Source: Nymphaea colorata (Eukaryota > Streptophyta > Magnoliopsida > Nymphaeales > Nymphaeaceae). Taken from it: a stretch of 64,000 bases of DNA. The stretch covers positions 3,872,001-3,936,000 of the forward strand of contig NC_045146.1 in assembly GCF_008831285.2 (NCBI RefSeq). The letters are read 5' to 3'. Shown piece after piece: positions 11,233-22,800 of the stretch (position 1 is its first letter; every line of letters starts with the position of its first letter). Under the pieces are notes generated by a model. The model saw nothing but the letters and a program-made list of their open reading frames with translations, had not been told where the DNA came from and searched no databases. The position numbers and the translations under genes were made by a program.

Positions 11233-12796
11233 CAAGTGTCCCATGAATCTACCCTAATATTGAGGTAGCTTCATCGAACACTCATATGTTGTTTCTAATA
11301 TCAAACAGCGCCTAATGTATACATTTGTAGTTGCCAATTCCATCCTTTTCATTTTGGAATAAAAGTTGGTTTAAACTTCCTTACATGTAATATGATATGA
11401 TTCCATAAGCATATGGAGACTCTGGGTCAATCAAGAAAAGTATGCTTTGTTTCCCTTCAGTGGGATCAAAGAGATACAGAGACTTGCCTAAGTAGGGTTC
11501 CTTTTTGCTATATTACCTACAAAAACCTGGGTCCTATTTTACTTTTTATAAGACAGAGGGCATTAGGTTAGCCATACCAGATTTATACGTCGAACTTTTG
11601 ACCTCCTTCTACATGAAGATACTAAATATAAATTCTTACAAATATTGAGTCTCTCGCATCTTCCATTTTGTACAGATTTCGGTAGTGGTATGAAGTGTTA
11701 GGTTCAGCTAAATGCATGTCTAAAGCTGTAAAATATTTAGAGCTGAGATAATTTCAATGCAAGATAAATAAAAAATTAAATAAAATTCAATGCATAATAA
11801 ATCATTCTATCAAGCACCTTCCTTTCGAACCATATCCCCTCAACTTCCTTACCTCCTGATCTTCCATTCCAATTGAAAGCTCACGGCTGTGGAAATGCTT
11901 TAATCAAAACAAACCGCATGGAAGAAGCTTCATGGTTCATAGGGATTATAGTTCGACAAGAAAAATTCAAGTTCTTAGATTTTTAAAGCATATTTATAGT
12001 CTCATTCGTCTAGTTCCCACAAAGATTTACAAAGGTCAGGTTATGGTGTTCTAAGACATTCAGTAAATAGGCAGTTGAGAATACGTTTGCATAGTTTGGT
12101 TTCATTGACAACACAAGAACAACAATAGTTTGAAGGGGAAAATGGTCGATAGGAGAGAGGAGGACGCAGGGTTGCTACCATCCTGTTCTTGACACTTAAT
12201 GGTGAGTTCTACCTAATACGGGAGACTTTCCAATCAGAAGGAAAGACAAGCACGAGGTTCACATGCATCAGTGTGTACTGCTGCATACATGTGACTTGAA
12301 AAGTAGACGGATTATGTACATCGGCTCTACACAATTAATTATATGTTGCTTGACTTGTCAAATTAAAGTCTTATAGTACTTTGTTAACAACTAGATTAGA
12401 GAAAGAGGGTACCTCTTTCGTAGAACAATACCGACTGGATTTATGTCCTTTTCCTTCCCCTGAAGCATGACCTTCCCGCCAGCATCTACAGCTACCTTGA
12501 AGTTATACTAAATCCATCACTATCTATGCTTTCACTAAGCGTCGAAAACATCTCTCTCTCTCTCTCTCTCGATTTTTGTTAATGTACACCAAAACAATTT
12601 ATTACGCCATATAAGAAGGCCGGTTTCCTTCTCTCTTTTTTACTAATAATGAGGAACCACTGGTTTCTTAAATGCGTCCGGCTTGTATGCTCTACTCTAG
12701 TTTGACGTATACAATCAAAAGTTTAGCAGCAGAACAAAATGAAATTTCTAACAATTTACAAGGACAATTCTACTATTTTTATTCTCTCTGTATGTA

Positions 12797-12831
<35 letters not shown>

Positions 12832-12841
12832 GAGAGAGACA

Positions 12842-13045
12842 GAGACTCCTGTCGGGATGAAACTTTGCTTTGTAAATACAAGTCTTATCCATGTTACAAA
12901 ACATCAACATGACAAAAACTATGGCAAAATTATCATACTGCGAGAGAGAGTCCTGTTGGGACAAAACTTCGCTTTGTAAATACAAATCTTATCCATGTTA
13001 CAAATATTTACAAAACATCAATATAACAAAAACTATGACAAAAGT
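12842..13045. repeat. Imperfect tandem duplication of about 110 bp in the TOL 3' flank
   Basis: Two adjacent units share CTTTGTAAATACAA, CTTATCCATGTTACAAA, CATCAA and AACAAAAACTATG in the same order; the second has a small internal duplication of the TTACAAA word. The (GA)n tract at 12808-12846 abuts it. It lies within 330 bp of the TOL stop codon, so it may be transcribed as 3' UTR. Confidence 0.65.
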
Positions 13046-13165
13046 TTCAAGTATGACTCGCAAATCTGCAGGAACATCTAACGGGATACAATCTAATCCA
13101 AAGGCTAGCATGCAGAACAAAATCTATACAGTAAACGCTATGAAACCAACAAATAATGCATGAAC

Positions 13166-13871
13166 TCAAGAAGAAGTTTGATTAATACATGCACCATTAC
13201 AAGCTGATGATTGGTTTGATGCATGTGATGATTCTGTCTTTTGTTGGAATGCCGCATCCACCTCTTGTGACAAAGATTGAAGGGCCAACACTGTGTCTTC
13301 TGAGCTCACATCATTGTGTGATTCCTGCAACTTGTCTTCTGCATAATATGGAGGGACTCTGTTCCAGTAGAGTGGCTGAGAAGGAACAAGCATTGGTATG
13401 AAACTTTTTTCTTTCAATTCCCATGGGGGAGGTGGATAGGCAAATGGATTTGAAAGTGATGCCTGTGAGAACAAATTTTGTGGTGGTCGACCGTCAGACA
13501 CACCCGAGAAGGAAGCACTCTGTGGTAGATCATCCCGTGCCCAAAGCACCATATGATTATTACTAGGCAACTTCCAAGAATGCATTTGCAACTGCTCTGG
13601 TAAATAATGTTGCAGCACTTCAGTTGCAGTATAGTCTGGTTTCTGCTCACAAACTGGAGTTGCTTGCATATGCAACTCACACCTGCTTCTTGCGTAGTCA
13701 ACTGGATCAATATTTCTACCATGACAGTTTCTGCTCAGTGGAGGCTGTTCAACAACCACCAACTCCATGGTTCCAGCACTAGCTGATATTTGTGAACTTA
13801 TATGGGCCAATGAAGCTTGACTACTTGCTGCCTTGTCACTTCTATATGGGGTACTTTGTGCCATGGAATGC
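13166..13871 (-). CDS. TOL exon 10 (C-terminal proline-rich tail and stop)
   Basis: The acceptor is TTTTCAG|GCATTCC. The 706-nt exon encodes a Gln/Ser/Pro-rich tail with [13 protein letters not shown] and stops at 13168-13166. The tail is typical of class TOL6/TOL9 proteins; YPPPPW may serve as a protein-binding motif. Confidence 0.92.
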
Positions 13872-16800
13872 CTGAAAATTTCACATTTTCATAAGAAACA
13901 TATGACAGGAGTACAATCTTATCTGCATAAATGCTTAGCTTCAGTACGGCAAAGTAAAAAACAAAAAAACATCAACATTCTCACCTTAGAACAATTTCAA
14001 AAACAGTATATCTGTCTAAAAACAATTCAAAACACCAGTTTCCCGTTTCTCCTTTGGTGTATTTCCAACTTAATAATACATATTCCAATCTTCCGCACCC
14101 AATTCCAGTAACATTTTGGAACAAAGATATCAACCAAGGCAGTTTATCCTTTTCAACACCGCCAAGAGGCAGCAGCCCTCTCTAAAAGGAGAAGCAAGCC
14201 TAAACAGCCAAAATATCAAAGTAACCAAGCACAGGAGTACCTATTTTGGGAATGTCTAGTTTCAAAGTCTTTAAATGTGTAAGTCACCAATCCCAACTTC
14301 AAGACTGAACATGTAATGTATTATCACGTCAGTCTACCAGTGACATTCCTACTGAAACATATACTCAAGGGTAGGTGCAAAGTAGATAACGTCAAAACAG
14401 CTATATATTGTTGGTAGCATACTAAGTTGTCAAAAATCCAGAACTGGACATGTGTCAGATAAGACACCTAAAGAAGACCATTCAGTCTGAGTCAGTCCAA
14501 GTTAGTTGACTAAAAATTAGTCAAGAAGTCTGAAAACCAGAATATTTCAAGTGATAAAAGTAAAAAAGATGAAATATCATTATGAATCAAGTAAACCACA
14601 TAGTTCAGCCATCTTTCCATCAAGACAGCAGACCAGTGCCATCCATTATAAATGTGCTTGGTACTTTTATGGAATGTATGGTTGATTGCAATTTAAATAG
14701 CTCTCTTGTTAGCATTGCAATGTTTTAATGGCTCTTCAATGACCAAGTCCATGTCTTTAAGAAGACTTCTTAATCTTAACTATGTGTTCTCCACAGTCCA
14801 CAGTAGTAATTGCCATAGCTCAACACACACTGTAGCGATGAATGACAAAGAGATTTGTTGTTTTTTTTACATCTCCAAGAGAAAAGGGAAGATCCTAAAA
14901 AAACAAAAACCAGTGTAGGATCCTGGTTATTTAGGTTCCCGTCATCCCTTCCCCCCAAAAAAAATTAGATCTAATGGAGATGATGTAAGTAAAAATCATC
15001 CATTTGTATTATTCTTGACATTTCAAACTATGCAGCTTGTTCACCATGTAAACACAAGTAAGAACATGTTAGAGCTGCCTTGCAAAGTGTGATTGAAATA
15101 CATGATACGGCTCCAATTAGCTTGATATGAAGTCAGATTGTCCAGCAATTTTCAATATCCATATCAGATAGTTGGTTCTTCATAGTCTGTGAAACACTAA
15201 AACTTAAGCTTGCAGAGACCCAAAAAAATGAGAGAGAGAGAGAGAGGGAGAGGCTGATTTAGAGAGAGAGAGAGAGAGAGAGAGAGATAGGGAAAGAGGG
15301 TTTTCAGCCAGGAAGAAGAGAGATAGAGTTACCTGCATAGACCTGGACCACCATGATGAAAGAGAGAGGAGTACATCTTCAAGGCGACAGGAGGAGAGAG
15401 AGATATGGGGATAAAGGATTAGGGTCAAAACCCTTTGCCCACTTTTCAAACTATTAAAATTCTTTACTTTATAAAATTTCTCTAACCCCTTCTATATTAT
15501 ATATATTACAAACAAGGATTTAAATTTTTAAATAAATGTTAGTAAAACTTGTATATATACATGTGTGTGTGTGTGTGTGTGTATATATACACACACACAC
15601 ACCCCCCTTGCCATACCCCCTACCCACATTTTCTAACATTATCGTTTCCATACGGCCATACCTAAATCACAGTACCCATACCCGAACTCATACCCTCACC
15701 CATGCAACTTAGTCCGAGATACATGATCTTTCGATAATGTTATAAGCAAACTTAGTCTGAGATAGAACGTAACAGTGATGTGAATAAGCCACTTCAATTT
15801 CAAGAAAGAAAGTTAAAAAAACCCAAACTAGACACTCCAATGTATTCAAGAAATCCTTTTATCAGACTGAATGTCTTTATCACTTCCAATGACAATCATA
15901 TATGCATATCATTGTCGTGCAACAAAAGAACAATAAAACTTGTGTGTGTTCTTTCAGCCGAAAAGGTTTGAGCGCATATAAAGTTTTCCTTAACAAAAGG
16001 GTTTTAACCTCATGCATGATCATTCTGGAAGGAGGATCCAAATACATGACAGTTAAGGTTTTTAATAGTTGTTGGGCAAGAAAAGCAAAGTTCTCACAAT
16101 AATCAATTCCCATCATCTCCAAAGTACCCCTTAGAAACTAACCTAGGTTACAACTTTTTGAAGGTACAATACTTTTGGTTTTGACCCTAAAAATCAATCT
16201 AACCCAATAGTTTTCTTGCCTAGAGGAAGCGATTGAATTCCTCACTTTTATTGTTCTTATGGGCAAGGAGTTCAAGATTTATGGCCTCAACCCATTGTTG
16301 GTGTTGCTTGATTCATGATACGAGGGAGGTTTAGGGTGAAAGTGGACAGCTACAACACACGATTACTATCTAGGGGAAAAAGATTCATAAGAAACAGATT
16401 GTTGAGGAGCTCTAGTGCTCCTAGTGGACTTTCTAAAAGGAGAGGGGGTTCTTATAGTTCATTGTAAAAAATGGTTCATTTTTCTCTGCTATTAGTTTCA
16501 CATGTATTCAAATCATTTGTGGGACTAAGGTGAGGACATCATCGCTCTCAAAAAGGAATTCATCATTCTCAAAAACATCATGTGAACAAGAAGGAAGTAG
16601 ATCAGAGTAGAATGCACATTCATCCTTGTTCTTGGATTTTTACTTGTTCCAAAACCACTTTCATTTTCAACAAAGATGACATTTCTTAAAACAGACAATC
16701 TGTCGTTTTCTGATCATAACATTTGTACCATTTTTTGGTTTCAGGTGACATTTATACCCTTTTTTGGTTTCTCAATCTTCTAAGAACGCACACTGGATAC

Positions 16801-19800
16801 AGTTTTAATGTCTTGCAGTAAGTAGAGTTTTAGTAGTTTCTGTATATGTTTGTTCTTTCTTTCAGCAAGTCCATTTTGTTGCATTGTTTTTGTGCACGAT
16901 CTTTGATTGACGAATTCTGTTGTCTTCCTATGTTCTGAATTCCTTAGGCAGATTTTCTCCTCTAAAGTCAGTTCATAGAGTCCCTATATTGGTCTAGCTG
17001 GATTTTAACATACTATGAACTATTTTGACACTTAAATTCAAGTTTGAGAAAATAATCCAAGAGTATATAGAAAAATCATCAATAAATATTACATAATACG
17101 AATATCCTACTTTAGGTACTAGAAGAGCAGGACTTGAAACATCAGAATTCATGATCCAAAGGGCTTTTTAACACAAAAAGTTCTAGCTGGAAAAACATTT
17201 TCATTTTCTCCATGATACAATCTTTACAAGTAACACTGTTACTGCAGAATTCTTTCAAGAAATAAATACAGGAATACAAGGCCTCCCAAGTTCCAATGCT
17301 AAAATTTTCTAATTTTTGATGCCAAACATTCAAATGACTTTTTTGGTCAGTTTACAAGATGAAGACTTTGAGAGGTCCAAAAAAGTACTTGTAATAAAGA
17401 TAACCTCTTCTAGAACCTTCCTTAATTGGTGAAACACAAAGCTTTGATGGAAAAAATATTATACCCATGATAGTAATTTGGGCAACAGATAACCAATTAA
17501 AGTTCAATTCTGCAATGCACATAATATTAAGAATTTTACAAGACTTGTACTTTTCAAAGTCCGTAAAACTACATCCCTTCTAATTTTAAGAAGTGTGCCA
17601 ATAACCATTGAAATAAAAACAAGATAGGATAATCATACCTAGTGGAGAAATAGAATGGCATCTTTTGGTATGGATTAGTTGCCCCTTATGAGAGGTTAAA
17701 GAGCCTCCATGAGTTGCCAAGGGACATGGATCCAATTTTTGCTGATTTTTCTTTCGCAACCTCATGAGATTCTGCAAACAGTGACTCTCTCTTCTTTGAA
17801 AAGTTCTTCTTCTTTAAGTTTAGGACATTTTGGCTTCATATTTCTCACTTCTCCACAATGACCCTAAGTAATTCTGTTTGATCAATCATAATATTGTCTA
17901 AAGTGAGAAGGTTTATATGTTGTAACATTTAAACCAAGTCTTGTGGTAGCTACAACGATACTATCATTCTTGGCTTTAAGATTACAGATGCTATTCTCCT
18001 CCATAGAGAGCCTGCGAGAGCCTCTTGCATTGAAAGAACATGCTCCCTTTGAAGGACAGATGTCCAAAGCCCAACAAATTCGGATGCAAGAATTATCATA
18101 ACTTTGTAAGATTTTTCATCTTCCAATTGTTGATGGCAAAGAGCACTATTGGAAAGGTCATGCCAATTTAGTCCACAAAGAACAAATTCATATCAAAGTT
18201 GGGTGAGAAATCCAAGATATTTCTTAGTAGTTTTATCTCCTTGTGCATATTCATCATTCTTTCTTGAAGATTACATTTATAAGCAACATCCTTTATGGTA
18301 TGACTGTCTTTAAGATAAACCCATGAGCTCAGCAAATTTTGCACTTGTGGTCAACTCCATTTAAAAATCACATGACTGTGAAAAGTGACTATAACAGTCA
18401 CAAAGAATACATATAATACCAAAAAGACACTAAGGCCAAGTGAAGAAGAGTAATACTCATTCAATAAACAATATAAAGGCTGTAAAACACAGCTTATCCT
18501 TTACAAAGACTGTTACAAGCAATGTTATCCGTATCGTACGATACGCACGCGTACGTATCGTATAGGTTGAAGAAACCTATACGATACATGTTCAATACAC
18601 GATACGCGTGCGTATCGTACCCGTATCGGCCGTATCGTACGATACGGGGCCTGTATCGTACGATACGGGCGATACACCCCCGTATCGTACGATACGAGAG
18701 AAAACATAAAATTCTTTATTTTTTAAAAGTTTAAACACTCCTTCCTCTCTCTCTTCTTGTATTTAAAGACTCCAATAGACATAGGAGGGAGAAGTTTTGC
18801 ATATTTTCATAAAAATTAACCGATGATTCATCGATTTGGGAGATATCATCGTTGAATCATGAAATATGATAACTGTATGTTTGAACTTATAAAATTCTGA
18901 TGTAATCTAAGTCCTAAAACTCCAAGACTTAAGACTCTCAGTCCTCAAATTTTATAAAATTTTCAAGTTTAAAATTGTGATAGATGCTTATTATGTTAAT
19001 TTGAATATTTGATTTCTTATTTTTGAATGTGTTGTTGATAGTATACACATGAATGTTCCTTATGTATGATGATCTTTTTTATATTTGAATACATTTTTTA
19101 TTTTTCTTGATTTCTGATTTTTTGTTCATTGTTTTCAGATTTCTGAGAATTTTTGTCTATTTTTTCTGATTTTTAAATATTTTTTAAAATTAAAAAATTA
19201 ATTTTACGATACGTTACGCTACGTTTACGATACGTTACGATACGGCGTATAGGTCGGCCCGACCGATACGCGATACGCTACGCCTTTTATAACATTGGTT
19301 ACAAGGATATTTATAAGAGAGAATAAGAAGAGATGAGCTAAACTAGCCGTTGGGCTAGTTCCAACAGCTCTTAATAGAGCTGTTGGAACTGCCAACGGCT
19401 AGTTTGGCAGAAATAATAAAAAAATAAAAAATAAAAAATAAAGAGAAAAGAAAGAAATAAACTAATTCCTAACTAATCCTAAACTAGCTCTTAACTAAGA
19501 TAATACCTAATTAAGAGATAACAACAATAAGAAATCATATTTCTTAACACCCCCCCTTAAACTTACGGTGCTATCACCGAAAGTTTATCTAAAAGAAAGT
19601 TGAATCTGGGAGAACATAGAGGCTTTGTGAAGAAATCAGCCAGCTGGAACTCGGAGGAGACATATGGAAGTTTGATAGTCTTCTTCAAAAATTCTTCACG
19701 AACATAGTGACAGTCCATTTCTATATGCTTTGTTCGTTCATGGAATGTTTGATTCTTGGCAATGTAGATAGAACTTTTGTTGTCGCAGCATAAATCAGTG

Positions 19801-22800
19801 GGTTCTTCTATCTTTATTCCCATATCAAGGAGCATTTGGCGAAGCCAGACAATTTCCATAGTTGTAGAAGCCATGGCTCGATATTCAGCTTCAGTAGAGG
19901 ATAGTGAGACTTTCTGTTGCTTTTTGCATTTCCATGAGATGAGTGATTCTCCTAGAAAAACACAAAATCCAGTAGTTGAGTGTCTATCATTAGGATCTCC
20001 TCCCCAATCAGCATCAGTATAAGCAATCAAGTTCAAGGAGGAAGAGGAAGACATAAAAACTCCCTTGTTTATTGTTCCCTTAATATATCTGATGATACGA
20101 AGAACAGCTCCCATATGAACGGTTGATGGAGCATGTTGAAATTGACTCACAGTATGAACTGCATGAGCAATGTCAGGCCGAGTGATGCTAAAGTACATCA
20201 AGGATCCCACAAGTTGTCGGTAAGGAGTGGGATTGGCAAGTGGAACTCCATCATCAATCTTCATCTTGCTTCCTACTGCTTCAGGAATTTCTGTGACCTT
20301 ATCATCTGTTATGCCTGATTTAGCAATGATCTCTGCAGCAAACTTAGTTTGTGACAAAAAATATCCTCTAGTAGAATATGCAACCTCAATACCCAAGAAT
20401 TACGTTAGAAAACCTAAATCTTTCATTTCAAAAGTTTCTTGTAGTAATTTCTTACATTCTCTAATACCTTCCTTATCACTACCTGTAATGATCATATCAT
20501 CAACATACAGTAGAAGAATTATGATACCTGCAGTAGTATACTTAACAAACAAGGCAGTGTCAGTTAAGCAAGAATGAAACCCATAATCAGAAATAACAGA
20601 ATTAAAACGGTCAAACCAAGCTTTAGGAGCTTGCTTGAGGCCATAAAGAGCCTTCTTAAGTCTAAGAACTTTCCTTTGAGGAACAGACAACCCTGGTGGT
20701 ACTTCCATATAAACCTCTTCCATAAGATCCCCATTTAAAAAGGCATTTTTAACATCCATTTGATAGATATTCCAGTTTTTAACAGATGCTAAAGCAATAA
20801 GGGTCCTAACAGTAGTCATTCTAGCTACAGGGGCAAATGTTTCCTCATAGTCAATACCATATTCTTGAGTGTAACCTTTGGCAACAAGCCTTGATTTATA
20901 CCTTTCTAGGGATCCATCACTTTTAGTTTTCACCTTGTATACCCACTTGCATCCAATAGTCTTTTTCCCTATAGGTAAATCTTGTATTTCCCAAGTTTGG
21001 GCTTTTCTCAAGGCATCCAATTCTTCTAACATGGCATTCTTCCACTCAATATATTTGGATGCTTCATTAAAAGTAGAAGGTTCAAAGTGAGAGTGAATGA
21101 CATTAATTCTAGCTCTATGAGATGGAGTAAAAGTTTCATAAGACACAAACCTATTGGGTTGTCTTACATTTCTAGTGGATCTCCTAAGGTTTTCTCCACT
21201 TTGAGTTGGTTGGAGATCAATGGTCTCATGATGTTCTTCTTCACCAACTTCTTGTTGCCGGTTTCTTCTATGATAAGTGATTATATCCTTGGCCATTCTA
21301 CTATCATTACCACCAGTGTTGCTATCATCACCATCATGCATTTCATCATCACATTGAGAAAGGAACTTAAATAAAAAGGAATAATCATTATTGTGTTGTG
21401 ACTCCTCACAATTTTTAAAGCCACTTTCATCTTCACAAAACCTTACATTCCTTGAGACAATGATCTTGTCTTTAATTGAGTCATAACATTTGTAGCCTTT
21501 TTGGGTTTCAGAATAACCAATAAAAGCACATTCAATAACTTTTGAACTTAGCTTATCAGCCTTGTCATTAAGAACAAAACATTTGCATCCAAAAATACGA
21601 AGTCTATTGAAATCGGGTTCATACTTGAATAATTTTTCAAACGGAGTGGTATTATGTAAAACTTTTGAAGGCATTCTGTTTATAAGATAAACAGAGGCAA
21701 GTGCGGTTTCAGCCCAAAAGTTTTTAGGCACATTTTTGGAAATAAGAAGGGTTCTTGTTGTTTCAATTATGTGCCTATGTTTTCTTTCTGAAAGTCCATT
21801 TTGTTGAGGTGTTCTTGGACAAGATTTTTGGTGGACTATCCTATAGTTTTTCAAATATCTTTCGAACTCATTTGAAATGTATTCACCTCCGGAATCAGTC
21901 CTTAAAATTTTTAATTTAGCATTGAATTGTGTTTGTACTAACATGTGAAAATTTTTGAATATCTCAAAAACTTCGGATTTATATTTTAGGAAATATATCC
22001 AACAATAACTAGTGAAGTCATCAACAAAGATCACATAATATGATAGCCCTCCTTTTGACATGATAGGAGAGGGTCCCCATACATCGGAATGAACAAGCTC
22101 AAAAGGCAAAGAAGAGAAGAAGTTCCTTTCTCCAAAAGATAAAGATTTCATTTTTCCATGTATACAATCATTACATTTAAAATTTTCAATACAAATATTC
22201 TTGGTAGGGTTCATCATAGACAATTTTCTAACATTTGGATGACCTAATCTTTGGTGCCAAACATTGATGTCCACATTTTCAACATAGTGACAAAACTTTT
22301 CTTTGGGGATGCATAAATTGTCCATGTAGTAAAGGTCCCCTTTTCTAAAACCTTCCCCAATCAATCTCCCGGTTTGGTGATCCTGCACCAAACATTTATT
22401 TGATGAGAAAACAACATCAAATCCAAGATCTGAGATTTGTGACACAGAAAGTAAGTTAAGATTAAGTTTAGGAACATAACTAACTTTTGGAACAAAAAAT
22501 TTTTGTTTTCCAAATTCTTTTTCAAAATTCCCAATCCCTTTAACACTTAAAGAAGTTCCATCGGCGGTAACAACATTTGATTCTTTTCTTGTTCTTTCAA
22601 ATTTGGTCAAAGATGATATATTTGGTGTCACATGAAAAGATGCACCAGAATCTAAAAGCCAAGAAAACATACCAGGAGTGTTGGAGATGGATGCCGTTGT
22701 TGCTAGTGCTCCGGAATTTGACTCCTTGATCATGGGTTGAAGGGCTGTCATGATTTGATTCAACGTTGTGGATATAGATGATAGATCACATCCTTCATTT

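Larger units (their letters stand above)
9113..13165. other. Intergenic stretch and probable 3' flank of the TOL gene
   Basis: No recognisable coding region. It holds a (TA)n-(GA)n microsatellite (9763-9849), a tandem pair near 11.13-11.23 kb, a (TC)n run near 12.55 kb, a (GA)n tract (12808-12846) and a duplicated block (12842-13045). A relatively GC-rich patch at 10540-10900 stays unexplained. The part next to 13165 should be TOL 3' UTR, but I could not place its end. Confidence 0.55.
13872..15879 (-). other. TOL intron 9, distal part without large elements
   Basis: Ordinary AT-rich intron sequence next to exon 10. It contains a (GA)n cluster at about 15228-15300 and a GT/TA/AC palindrome at about 15556-15603. 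I saw no coding homology here. Confidence 0.6.

Noticed and set aside
18522-18734. Tyr/Arg-rich ORFs on both strands
   Set aside because: Translations of the CGTATCG arrays in the hAT-type MITE.
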